A DNA stretch of 64,000 nt from Pteria penguin (lineage: Eukaryota; Mollusca; Bivalvia; Pterioida; Pteriidae). Position numbers and translations under genes: made by a program. Under the pieces are notes generated by a model that did not search any database, had not been told where the DNA came from, and saw only the letters and a program-made list of their open reading frames with translations. This document shows, in pieces, positions 37,260 to 49,400 of this stretch. Location of the stretch: the NCBI GenBank assembly GCA_035048485.1, contig CM068581.1:59874393-59938392 (forward strand), written 5' to 3'. Position 1 is the stretch's first letter. Every line of letters begins with the position of its first letter.

Positions 37260-39844
37260 ATGATACCTTATAGGTAAATGATTACAATCAGATATAGTTT
37301 ACATAATATAATGACATGCGGAGGAAAGACAAAAGGTACACAATTTCACAACAATAATTTAGAAATTTACCTAAACTGTGTAAGTCGGAAACATTTTGAC
37401 AAGATAACAATTGCAAAAGTTTAAATACAGATGGTTTATGCCAATAATATTTCTTAATAAATTTTATTCTGTTAATTGTGTAAATAGGACAAACCAAAAT
37501 TAAGTGATACTCATCTTCAATATCTTGTAAATTACATAAACAACACAATCTGTTATGTTTTTCAACATTAGTGTAACGACCAGTTTCAATATTAAGTTTA
37601 TGAGCACTTAATCTGAATCTTGTAATAAAGTGTAAATAAATATAAGGAATTTGTTTTAAGGTAAAATTGAAGGGAAAATGAGTCAATCAGATATTTTTAA
37701 AGATTACATTTTGATGATATGTTTAGAAATGCATCTCTCTCTTGCAAAAAGATATCAGTTAAACGCTGCTCAACTTTGACAAAAAGTTTTTCATTAACAA
37801 TAGTTTGCATCAACCATACATCATTAAAACCAAGCCTCTCAAGTTAAGATTTAACCTGACTTAACCAAGATTTACAAATATTTAAAGGTTCACATTGACG
37901 ACTCAAGTGCGCATGCTTTGTCTTTTGTTCTGAGATTATAAATATTTTGAAAAGTTTGCCTGCACTTCAACAGGAAGAAAAAAGAATACATAAAAAAAGA
38001 AGAAAACAGACCAAAGAAAATAATAATGAATAAAACAGAATGAAGATCAATGTCCATATGTATAAATATCTACCAGAATTAATCAATCGTGTATTTCATC
38101 GTAATCGTATGTAATATTTCAAAATCTGAATATGTTTATCAGAGCAATCAATAATGAATATCATATCACATGTAATTATATGAATTTATTTGATTTTAAA
38201 GTCGGCTTTACTGCACTGAACCCACAAGTAGTAATTGCGCTCTTCAATTCGTATCGTTGCCTTCTTTAATTAAGAGTCCGAAATATGTATTACAAAGAAA
38301 CTCGGCACACTCTCGGAATAATAAATCATTTTTTGTGTGCATGTCCTTGGTGAGTTTTGTCATACAGCTTTGTCAGACGTCTTCATTTTCCTCATTAAAA
38401 TCACACTTATACACGCATCTGTACAATGACCAATCAGCTTGTCTTTACCGATTTCATTCAAATACCATTAATGCACTTTTACGACAAGTAGATATACGGG
38501 TATAAAGAACGTATATAACGTAGTTATACCTCCAAACAGGTACGTATATATCTAAAACATTATATAAGTCCGTGCTCCAGGTACGCACTGTATTTTCAAT
38601 TTTTATATAAAAAATACGTTCTAATTTTAAAAATATTTATAATAGAATATTTAAGATACATTTCAAACGTTCATTGTGTAATCAAGCAGAGGAGATTTAA
38701 AAAGATGTTAAATGATTATTAATCAAGATATCTTTAAGTCTAATTTCGTTATTTTTCATGCTTCACTGAGCAAACACAATACGCATCATCATAAGGTCGT
38801 TTCCTTTTTAGCACTATCATACCCATTTACCGGGACATATTTGGTGTCCACGTTTGACCGTGTGACGGCGCGGACACAGGTAAATGACCACCTATATACG
38901 CGGTCAATATGCCCGATATACAGGGACAGTGTCCACGCGTGTCCGCGGCTTTACACGCCCAAATCCAATGTCCACGGTATACGCACGGTATGCTTGTTCA
39001 TAAAGAGATTGCAAAATACAATTATTAGATTTAATTAGCTTTAACCAAAATTTTATAATTCTAAGTTTTCTTTTTATAATGAAAGGGACTCTGCCAAGCT
39101 CCGAATATGTCATGAAACTGGGTTTTGATTTTTAACTTTTAATACATTTTTGCAAAATTCAAGATGCAACCGTTCAGTTGCTTGAGGAGAGTGAAACTCC
39201 CAAATTCCACATGCGTAATTTACTACACTACCAACGTACGTATCAAAAACAGACAATTTTGTTTCGATATTAAGACGCATGTCTTTCATACAACTATATC
39301 ATCCAAAAAGACATTTTCGACCTTGTGTGGCTAAAGCGACTTGTGATTTATAAAAATTACCTGTATAACTTAACATCAGGCCTAAATAATTGAAACTGTT
39401 GACAATTTCGATTTCAATATCAAGATAAAACCATTTGTCATATTTACTTAATTTACCTGCTTTGCACAAAACAACAATTTTGGTTTTATCGACGTTGACA
39501 GTTTCCATTTATCACAGTATGAATTTAGAGAATTAAGCATTGTTTGACGTTCTTGAGCAGATTCAGCCAAAAGCACAGTGTCATCAGCATACATGAGAAG
39601 AAAAGTAGCTAGGGTTTTAAGTTCTATATATTGACAGTTGCTTGTAATAAACGAGTTTTCGAAATCGTTCAAGTAAAGAAAAAAAAAAAAAAAAGACAAT
39701 GCCTCACCCTGTAAAACACCAGTCAACATCAAATAAGTCTGAAAATTCATTTTGATATTTAACACATTTTACTTGAGAATATAACGACTGAATAGCGTTG
39801 AAAACATTTCCACCCAAACCCATTCGGGCTAATTTGTAAAAGAA
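37260..39844 (-). pseudogene. Non-LTR (LINE) retrotransposon, 3' part, minus strand
   Basis: Upstream to downstream on the minus strand: ARMGLGGNVFNAIQSLYSQV, then GVLQGEALS (about 39710), the RT active-site motif YADD (39591-39580) followed by TVLLAES, then KTKIVVLCKAGK and a NYLGLML region (39508-39299). These are followed by NYACGIWEFHSPQATERLH and IIKFWLKLIKSNNCILQ. After an insert near 38000-39000 comes the C-terminal CCHC region CCLCNLQDIEDEYHLILVC (37560-37490). An A-run on the plus strand (39680-39695) replaces part of the 'LSPFLF' segment with a phenylalanine run. Frames are broken repeatedly, so it is dead. The 5' continuation lies at 41245-41440. Confidence 0.7.
38322..38400 (+). 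repeat. 3'-end fragment of the 'YGIYISQ' retroelement family
   Basis: GCATGTCCTTGGTGA.TTTTGTCATACAG.TTTGTCAGA.GTCTTCA matches the 3' end of the 33600-35909 element (35849-35899) with a few differences. Only the tail is present, as expected for an extreme 5' truncation. Confidence 0.65.
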
Positions 39845-41245
39845 AAATGAGGAGTTACTGGCTCAGTTATGTGCAAGAAGTCACCACGGAGCTATACAAT
39901 ACATGAATATAAATAATATACTAGCACATATAATACATTACAAAAATATTTGATTGTAGTGCAATTACGATACCGACTTAGGACGGTCATTTAATTTGAC
40001 AAAAGCCAAACAAATGGTGTGGTTAACCGGTTTACCGTCCCACCTTCCCACTCACCGTAACAGCAGAACAATCAAAGGACGTACATTTAAAGATTTATAA
40101 AAAAAATACTCCATGTAAAAAACAAGGGTCAACAGGTATCGCATATTGAGAGGTCATAAAAATATAAACACGTAAGGTATTGTAAAACACCATGATATAA
40201 AAATATATGCGACTCCAACATGATAAACCGTGCTCTGCCAGTCTGAAAGCGAGCTAAGACCCTAGATCTATATGAGTCCCGACTAACAGTCAGATGGGAC
40301 GAGGTTCAGGACCATGTCTCCTCTGAAAGAGGTTTGGACAAGGCCCGTCATATAGTCCCCACCGCCCTGTTAGTCAGCGTGCAACGTTCAAGTAAAAGTC
40401 TGCATAAGGCTGTAGAGGGACCAAATACAAGACCTATAGTCTTTTTGATGATCTCAATGTCATATTGTCTATTTAGAAGACGTTCGACTATTTTATTACA
40501 TGATAAAATAACGTTATCGGAGCCTTTTACTTTCCTTAGTTTATATACGAGATCACCGTAAATTTTATTAGATACAAAGAGTTGAAAAGAAATATTTCCA
40601 AATTTAGATAGAAGTTCTGAATAAGATCTAAAGAATTTGCCGAATGTTTTTCTAAGATTGTGATATCGGTAATCCTGAGTTAAAGGTTTAGTAGTAATCG
40701 GTAAATTTCGTTTATGAAAGTCCAAAACATCGGTGCAGCCTCTGACAAATCGGACTTATTGAGATATATAGATACCATATGATGGGAGTCGAGGGACATC
40801 GCCATCCAAGTAAGGAAAAGTTACAATAGGAAATCCAAAATTCTCACGTTTATCATAAATATTAGTATATATTAGGTGGTTGATAATTTTGATGTTCAAA
40901 TCTAAGAAAGGTGTAGATTTATCTCAAGTATTAGCTTTATTCAATTTGAGCTCTGGTGGATATATTTCTGATATAAATTGTTCGAATTCAGGGTTGTCGA
41001 TGACCAAAATGTCATCCAGATATCTGCAAGTATTATTAAATTTGTCAATGAGGTCGAAACGTTTTGATTTTTGAATAGAAACCATAAAATACCGCTCATA
41101 ACAATAAAGAAATAAATCTGCTATCAGAGGCACGCAGTTAGTACCCATAGGAATCCCAACTATTTGTTGATATATCTTGCCATCAAATTGCACAAAAATA
41201 ACATTCATGAGAAAATCTAGTGCTTTACATAATTCCTTGCAATCC
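39845..41245 (-). pseudogene. Retroelement (RT, 'YGIYISQ' family), minus copy inserted in the LINE
   Basis: The minus strand has the RT core KIYQQIVGIPMGTNCVPLIA (from about 41178), and a YLDD active-site motif at 41022-41011. ENFGFPIVTFP, YGIYISQ, KGSDNVILSCNKI and a C-terminus CRLLLERCTLTNRAVGTI (stop near 40348) follow. The 3' UTR continues to about 39845 and aligns with that of the plus copy at 33600-35909. Flanking sequence on both sides is the other LINE: 'IDYKKAFDC' type sequence before and 'ARMGLGGNVF' after, so this element inserted into the LINE RT gene. In-frame stops and shifts mark it as inactive. Confidence 0.7.
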
Positions 41246-41440
41246 AGTAAAACAACAAATTTCTATCAATACAATCAAACGCTTTTTATAATCAATAAAA
41301 CAGCAATACAGTTTTTACCAGATGAAATATACTTCTCAATTATACTATTAAATGTAAAAATAGCTTCTGTTGTTCCAAGACCTTCTTTAAATCCAAACTG
41401 TGCTTATTCTAATTGATATTTGAATAAAAATCTGTGTCAG
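41245..41440 (-). pseudogene. LINE RT fragment, 5' side of the insertion
   Basis: The minus strand reads FGFKEGLGTTEAIFTFNSII, EKYISSGKNCIAVL and a YKK segment, a typical block just upstream of the non-LTR RT palm. It joins the LINE piece below 39844 once the 1.4-kb insertion is removed. Confidence 0.6.
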
Positions 41441-41704
41441 TCATAAGTTGTCAAACATGTAAAAAAGAGATCATGACCAATAATAATGACAAATTGACGA
41501 TAGACAGGCAGTCTCCTCCAACCTCCCACTCCGAACACCCACAAAAGACACGTGCTGTCGATCATTATGTTACCCGTAGGATACATAATACATGGTTGAT
41601 GAAAACCTTAACACCTTAACACTGTACTGTGGTTATATCAACTCTGACTGCCTTCAATATCCTGTTACACCTCAGATGAAATAATAAAAAGACACTGAAG
41701 TCCA

Positions 41705-41709
41705 ATATA

Positions 41710-41780
<71 letters not shown>
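41705..41780. repeat. (TA)n microsatellite
   Basis: About 35 TA dinucleotides, with one interruption near the left end. Confidence 0.95.
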
Positions 41781-41787
<7 letters not shown>

Positions 41788-43259
41788 CAATACACTCATC
41801 GGTATACATTTAAAATCATGACACATTCATTGCTCTATCATGACTGAAATGCTTGATGTATCTTGAAACGCTGTTAATAACACTAAAATCCTTTGGATCC
41901 ATTGGTTATTGACCACCAATTTCTATTTTACCAAGTTAAGAAAGTCCAAGGTTTACGATCTTAAATGCACTTAACTTTCTGTTTCAGAAAATAGTGAATG
42001 ACATTGATATAAGTATCTTTAGACTCGGATGGGAATATAAATCATGGAATTATAATCCTTTGTGCCCACCGCCACGCAAATCTTTAGAATATTTTTTACA
42101 TTGTTGCAAAAGTTGCAAAAATCTGATTGATTGTAAATTTTGAAAATTCCTGACAGAGATTACTCACAAACTTGGAAATTCATGTCACGGTAAACAAATC
42201 CAGCTGAGATCTCTATACTGAACACAGTGTAACAATCACGATATATATTCAAGTCAAAATGTTACGTGCTGAACTGATCACAATCACTATGTACCTTCTA
42301 TACCTGGGAAGTTCATTCCACGTAATATTGTTTGAACTTTTCCTAGCCTGACATTCCCAAAATAATCGTTATGGGTATATTAAGATACCATGATATTATG
42401 GCAGATTTAATTGTATAAAGTATGTGGTATGTATTGCTATACAAAACCTTACATGTTAATCAATAAAAGTTTGTTGGTCACGGAGCTCACTCTGGCCGAT
42501 GTGAAGGAGCTGGTCTCTCATTAGTCACTGGTCTCTTTTTTATCATGAGCCATTGTGAATTACATGATGGAACATTTGACTTTGGATTTTTTCCGAGTAG
42601 ATGGTAGTTCACTGCATGAGATCTCTTCATCATAAATAATGGGAGGTCCAACTGAAATCCACAACAAAAAAAACATACACATATATTGTCATTGGTTAGC
42701 CAGTCAAGGCATTGATAAGCCAATCATTTTTAGATGGGAGTTTTTCTGCAAATTCAGAGTTCTGAACATTGAAATAAAGTGAATCCGTCATATATATGTT
42801 TAATACTATACCCGGGCGCAAAGTTAAGGGGTATGCTGGGCACATGGTATTTTCCTCTGTCTGCACCCAAAGTCTGTGGTTAAGCGGGCGAGCATTTGAC
42901 ACTTACGGAATAGTTTACCATATGAAGGCATGCATCTCATGTTAGTGTGCATTTGTGACTTTCTATTGGCGACATTTATTCTTTTTTTTGCCATAAAACA
43001 ACCCAGAATAAGATTATAACAATATTTTTGACTTGGTGACATTGTACTTGCCCTAAAATACAGTAGCCTGTATGTGTAACCTGTTATTATTCCTATTAAA
43101 ACAATTCTAGTTTCTATTTATTTCTATTTTTATTTCTATATATTGTCTTTCTTTTACTTTGCCAAACATCTAAATGATTTCTTTAAAAGACATAGACACG
43201 AACAATAGTCCAATCTCAATAAGCCAAATGAAATAGTTAGTACAAGCATATCAAAATAA
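41781..43259. other. No gene recognised; 3' flank of the vWA gene
   Basis: AT-rich sequence downstream of the stop codon of the minus-strand Ub-like/vWA gene. Frames of up to 78 codons show no recognisable domain. The 3' UTR of that gene must lie in the 43250 end. Confidence 0.45.
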
Positions 43260-43400
43260 TCAATGCATAAATTTTACACCTTTAGCTTTCCACTTTTTCC
43301 TATTCCGAGGACTCCATTTATCATTTGCTTGATCATAGAGGAAGGACGGCAATTTCTTGTTGTCTTTACTGACATCCCACCATGCTTCAGCGACATAACG
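43260..43400 (-). CDS. vWA gene exon 10 (terminal)
   Basis: Acceptor TTTATTCTTAG, then RYVAEAWWDVSKDNKKLPSF, LYDQANDKWSP and a basic end KKWKAKGVKFMH, followed by TGA at 43260. 46 codons. The Trp-rich, Lys-rich sequence and in-phase acceptor support it as a coding terminal exon. Confidence 0.65.
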   Translation of the reverse strand, partial: RYVAEAWWDVSKDNKKLPSFLYDQANDKWSPRNRKKWKAKGVKFMH

Positions 43401-46400
43401 CTAAGAATAAAAAGAAATGATTTAATTAATGTATATAATATTGTGACTTTTCTTCAGTTATTTGTTAAGATATTGCAACATATCACTTCAAAAATAATTT
43501 CAAACTAGTGGCCCAATTCCAGCATTGCAAAATTCAACCAAGCGATTTATCTGATTTTATGTATACGATAACCAGTCTATGATAAGTCATCATCACGTAC
43601 GCTGCAACTAGTTGATGATAGATCGACGTCAAGTATAACGAAATCAGTCGATTAAAAGTCGTTTTTCACGTATAACACAACTTGTCGATGATAAGTCGAC
43701 ATCAAGTATACCGCACCAGTCGATGAAAAATCTCTGACCACATACCGCAACCAGTCAATGATAAATCTAATATGTCAAATTTCATTCCCATATATGTAGG
43801 ACAAAACCAATCAATGATATGTCGACATACCTCTATATACCTCCAATAAATAATAAGTCGACGTGTACAGTCTGTCGATAAGTCGACACGTATATATACC
43901 ACAACCAGTCCATGCACATTCATGTATTACAACCAGTCAATGATAAGTGTACGTTAATGTGTACTGCAACCACCCATTGATAAGTCGACGTCTATGTGTA
44001 CTATAACTAGTCAATGATAAGTCGACGTCTATGTGTACTACACCTAGTCAATGATAAGTCGGCGTCTTTGTGTACTACACCTAGTCAATGATAAGTCGAC
44101 GTCTTTGTGCACTACACCTAGTCAATGATAAGTCGACGTCTATGTGTACTACACCTAGTCAGTGATAAGTCGACGTCTTTGTGTACTACACCTAGTCAAT
44201 GGTAAGTCGACGTCTTTGTGTACTACACATAGTCAATGATAAGTCGACGTCTTTGTGTACTACACCTAGTCAATGATAAGTCGACGTCTATGTGTACTAC
44301 ACCTAGTCAATGATAAGTCGACGTCTATGTGTACTACACCTAGTCAACGATAAGTCGACGTCTATGTGTACTTCAACTAGTCAATGATAAGTCGACGTCT
44401 TTGTGTCTTACAACTAGTCAATGATAAGTCGACGTCTTTGTGTACTACACCTAGTCAAGGTTAAGTAGACGTCTTTGTGTACTACCGGTACAACTAGTCA
44501 AGGTTAAGTCAGCGTCCAACTATACCACAGCCAATCCATATTCATATATTTAATACAAAATCAGTCAACGATAAGTCCACGTATTTTTATACTAAATATT
44601 CAATCAATGATAAGTTGATATTTGTGAACTACAGCCAGTAATTGATAAGTCGACATACATTTATTTAGTCAATGATAATTCGACGTACTTATTTACTATA
44701 CATTCAGTCAATCATAAGTCGACATCTATGTGTACTTACATCATTTAATTGTACTTACTGTGAAGGAACCTTAACAATGCTGATCTGTATTTACATTGCA
44801 TTTTAAGGAGTTGCTTATGTAACTATAAAAGCATGTGTAAACCGTTTTTTTTTTATTTTTACACTGGGATGTACCTTGGACTTTTCTTCTTTTTCCGGCA
44901 ATGCACAAGCTCCTGATTTGGTTTGTGCTATTTCATTCATAAGAGTGCTTGCCTCCTCTGTAAGTTTGCCATCTTTCCTTAGCTCTTCAGTGAATGCTTC
45001 TAATTGTTTAGGTGCTGCTTCATTATAACAAACTGAAATTATTGATACATGGATCAAATCTTAAAATTTAATATTTTGGTAAATTCACTTGGTCCTATAA
45101 AACATGCAGGTATATGTATATGTAACTTGTTATTATGTTTTCTTGAAATTGTTTTGTGTGACATCACTTTCTATGGAAGTAACAACTGCAACAATAATTA
45201 ATTGATTGATTGATTTTTGTTTAAAGTCACACCACGAATATTTCACGTATATGGTGACGGCATCTGCCTGATGCGGGGCATACAAATTTTGACCTCTGCA
45301 ACGGACCCAGCCAGTGAGGGATCTTTGACGTGCAATGCCTACCACGACACGGGACCTCGGTTTTTAATGTTTCATCCGAAAGACAGAGCACCGGCATGAC
45401 CAGAGCGGGAATCGAACCCCGGCCTCCCGATCAGGAGTCCAGCGCAATACCACTAGGCCACGCCGGCTTGCAACAATAATTAAAAACTTTCTTAGATAAG
45501 AATGTTGGCCTATGTTTTCATTTAATTGTTTGTTTATTTGTTGTTTTTGTTTTACTGGTGATGATATTTGCTGCTTTCAAGAATAGTTTTGTTCAATTCT
45601 TTAATTACATTTTATCTGCTGTTGAGCACCACTGTTTTGGCTGAATGGAAATTAATAACATGCAATCCTTGAATAAGCACCCTCCATATCGGTCGCTCCG
45701 ATAACACCCATAACATGTCGAGTCCAAAGACGCCGAATTCGTGTAACTCATTTATATATGGCGACATAGTGAGGTCATACCTTAAGCGCCGTAGTAATGT
45801 TATACTTCATGTGGCATAGTGATGTTACACTTCATGCGGCATACTGAAGTTACATCTTATGCACCATATTCATAATACATCTTATGGGCCATATTAATGT
45901 TACACCTTATGCGCCATATTAATGTTACGCCTTATGCGCCATTGTGATGTTACACCTTATGCGCCATTGTGATGTAAATGAGTACTACATATTACCTCCG
46001 AGGAACATTTCTGTGACGAGGGAAAAGTGTTTTAGATTCAGTACACAACCGCCAGTTTGTTCTGCAATCTCTTCATAAAAGTTATATGCATTTGATCGAT
46101 TCTTTCCACAGAATACACCATATATCTAGAACAAAATAAATAAAAAAAAGGACTGGAGTCTTGAATGATTACCCTTGTAGTAGTAATATCCCCCATAGGT
46201 AATGATGGTTTACAACACTATCATACAGCATCACGACATAAAAACTATGTACCCCCCCTTTTTTTCACAGTTTCTCTTGTTGTCCTGATAGGATCAGTAA
46301 CTCAGTATTAAAACATCCATGGTCTGTTATGGCTTAGCCAACTACGAGGGCTGATTGATATGTTGTGAGTCTTGTATTGTTATGGCTAAGTCGACTACGA

Positions 46401-49400
46401 GGGCTGATTGATATGTTGTGAGCCTTGTATTGTTATGACTAAGTCGACTACGAAGGCTGATTGATATGTTGTGAGCCTTGTATTGTTATGGCTAAGTCGA
46501 CTACGAGGGCTGATTGATATGTTGTGAGCCTTGTATTGTTATGGCCAAGTCGACTACGGGGGCTGATTGATATGTTGTGAGTCTTGTATTGTTATGGCTA
46601 AGTCGACTACGAGGGCTGATTGATATGTTGTGAGCCTTGTATTGTTATGGCCAAGTCGACTACGGGGGCTGATTGATATGTTGTGAGTCTTGTATTGTTA
46701 TGGCTAAGTCGACTACGAGGGCTGATTGATATGTTGTGAGCCTTGTATTGTTATGGCTAAGTCGACTACGAGGGCTGATTGATATGTTGTGAGCCTTGTA
46801 TTGTTATGGCTAAGTCGACTACGAGGGCTGATTGATATGTTGTGAGCCTTGTATTGTTATGGCCAAGTCCACTACGGGGGCTGATTGATATGTTGTGAGT
46901 CTTGTATTGTTATGACTAAGTCGACTACGAGGGCTGATTGATATGTTGTGAGCCTTGTATTGTTATGGTTAAGTCGACTACGGGGGCTGATTGATATGTT
47001 GTGAGCCTTGTATTGTTATGGCTAAGTCGACTACCGGGGCTGATTGATATGTTGTGAGCCTTGTATTGTTATGGTTAAGTCGACTACGGGGGCTGATTGA
47101 TATGTTGTGAGTCTTGTATTGTTATGACTAAGTCAACTACGAGGGCTGATTGATATGCTGTGAGCCTTGTATTGTTATGGCTAAGTCGACTACCGGGGCT
47201 GATTGATATGTTGTGAGCCTTGTATTGTTATGGTTAAGTCGACTACGGGGGCTGATTGATATGTTGTGAGTCTTGTATTGTTATGACTAAGTCAACTACG
47301 AGGGCTGATTGATATGCTGTGAGCCTTGTATTGTTATGGCTAAGTCGACTACGAGGGCTGATTGATATGTTGTGAGTCTTGTATTGTTATGGCTAAGTCG
47401 ACTACGGGGGCTGATTGATATGTTGTGAGTCTTGTATTGTTATGACTAAGTCGACTACGGGGGCTGATTGATATGTTGTGAGCCTTGTATTGTTATGACT
47501 AAGTCGACTACGGGGGCTGATTGATATGTTGTGAGTCTTGTATTGTTATGGCTAAGTCGACTACGGGGCTGATTGATATGTTGTGAGCCTTGTATTGTTA
47601 TGGCTAAGTCGACTACGAGGGCTGATTGATATGTTGTGAGCCTTGTATTGTTATGGCTAAGTCGACCGCGAGGGCTGATTGATATGTTGTGAGCCTTGTA
47701 TTGTTATGGTTAAGTCGACTACGGGGGCTGATTGATATGTTGTGAGTCTTGTATTGTTATGACTAAGTCAACTACGAGGGCTGATTGATATGCTGTGAGC
47801 CTTGTATTGTTATGGCTAAGTCGACTACCGGGGCTGATTGATATGTTGTGAGCCTTGTATTGTTATGGTTAAGTCGACTACGGGGGCTGATTGATATGTT
47901 GTGAGTCTTGTATTGTTATGACTAAGTCAACTACGAGGGCTGATTGATATGCTGTGAGCCTTGTATTGTTATGGCTAAGTCGACTACGAGGGCTGATTGA
48001 TATGTTGTGAGTCTTGTATTGTTATGGCTAAGTCGACTACGGGGGCTGATTGATATGTTGTGAGTCTTGTATTGTTATGACTAAGTCGACTACGGGGGCT
48101 GATTGATATGTTGTGAGCCTTGTATTGTTATGACTAAGTCGACTACGGGGGCTGATTGATATGTTGTGAGTCTTGTATTGTTATGGCTAAGTCGACTACG
48201 GGGGCTGATTGATATGTTGTGAGCCTTGTATTGTTATGGCTAAGTCGACTACGAGGGCTGATTGATATGTTGTGAGCCTTGTATTGTTATGGCTAAGTCG
48301 ACCGCGAGGGCTGATTGATATGTTGTGAGCCTTGTATTGTTATGGCTAAGTCGACTACGAGGGCTGATTGATATGTTGTGAGTCTTGTATTGTTATGACT
48401 TAGTCGACTACGAGGGCTGATTGATATGTTGTGAGTCTTGTATTGTTATGACTAAGTCGACTATGTTGAAGTTGTATAGCGACATTATATTAGATAACAA
48501 ATAATCTTTTAAAAAATAACAGCAAAATCTGTAATTTTGCTTTACCAAATTTAAATGTAACCGAGTGTTTAGTTCTGTTAGATGTAAGAAAAGTCGCGAA
48601 TTTGAGACCAAGAGACAAGAGAAGTTTAAATTAACGAGAAGACAGCTCGACCATGTCTGCTATTGAAATTCTTTCAGTTGCAGAATATAAAGTGTTTTCA
48701 CTTACCTTGATTTCCATGCCACTAAGGACACTAGCTTCTGTCCACCAGTTGATCTTCTGGTCAGTAAAAGAGGGCGGATGAGGTTCACAATCACCGATGA
48801 CCACCAAGGCTTTCGCAGAATTTTCTGACCAGTCGAGCATCTGTGCTCTAGAAAGCACTAATTCATAGCACTGAATCCACATGGAAAAAAATGACATACG
48901 CATCTACAGAATTGTGTTGAGATCTTTATCAAATACTTACACAAACAATTTTGATGGAGCATATAACTGTAAGTTTTCTCCATTGTAAACATTTGGAAAG
49001 TGACATAGCGTCCTAGACTTTCCAAATATTTTTACTATTTTCGATTAAGAATCTACTTATTCTATTGATTGTACATGGAAACATATCATAATATTACTTG
49101 TTATGCAAACCCTTATGAAGATGGAGGTAAACCAAGTTTCAGATAAAAATGGCAAATGTAAGTTTATTACATCCATAGGGTCAGCAAGTATTGCGCGGAA
49201 TTTCGTCATGGTCAATCAATTAAACTGTTTCCAGGTAGTATGACGTTGCCTGCTATTACGTAAAACTTCATTGGAATGAATTTAATTATTATCTTAAATT
49301 CATTAAGTGATCAAAACTTAATTGTTTTAGTAGTTTAACAAGCATGAAACATATTTACACTTATTAAAGTTTCTTAAAATGCATACCGGTGATTCACCAT

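Noticed and set aside
43560..48473. CRISPR-like spacing of short repeats
   Set aside because: Units are contiguous with no unique spacers, and the setting is intronic in a eukaryotic gene; these are minisatellites.
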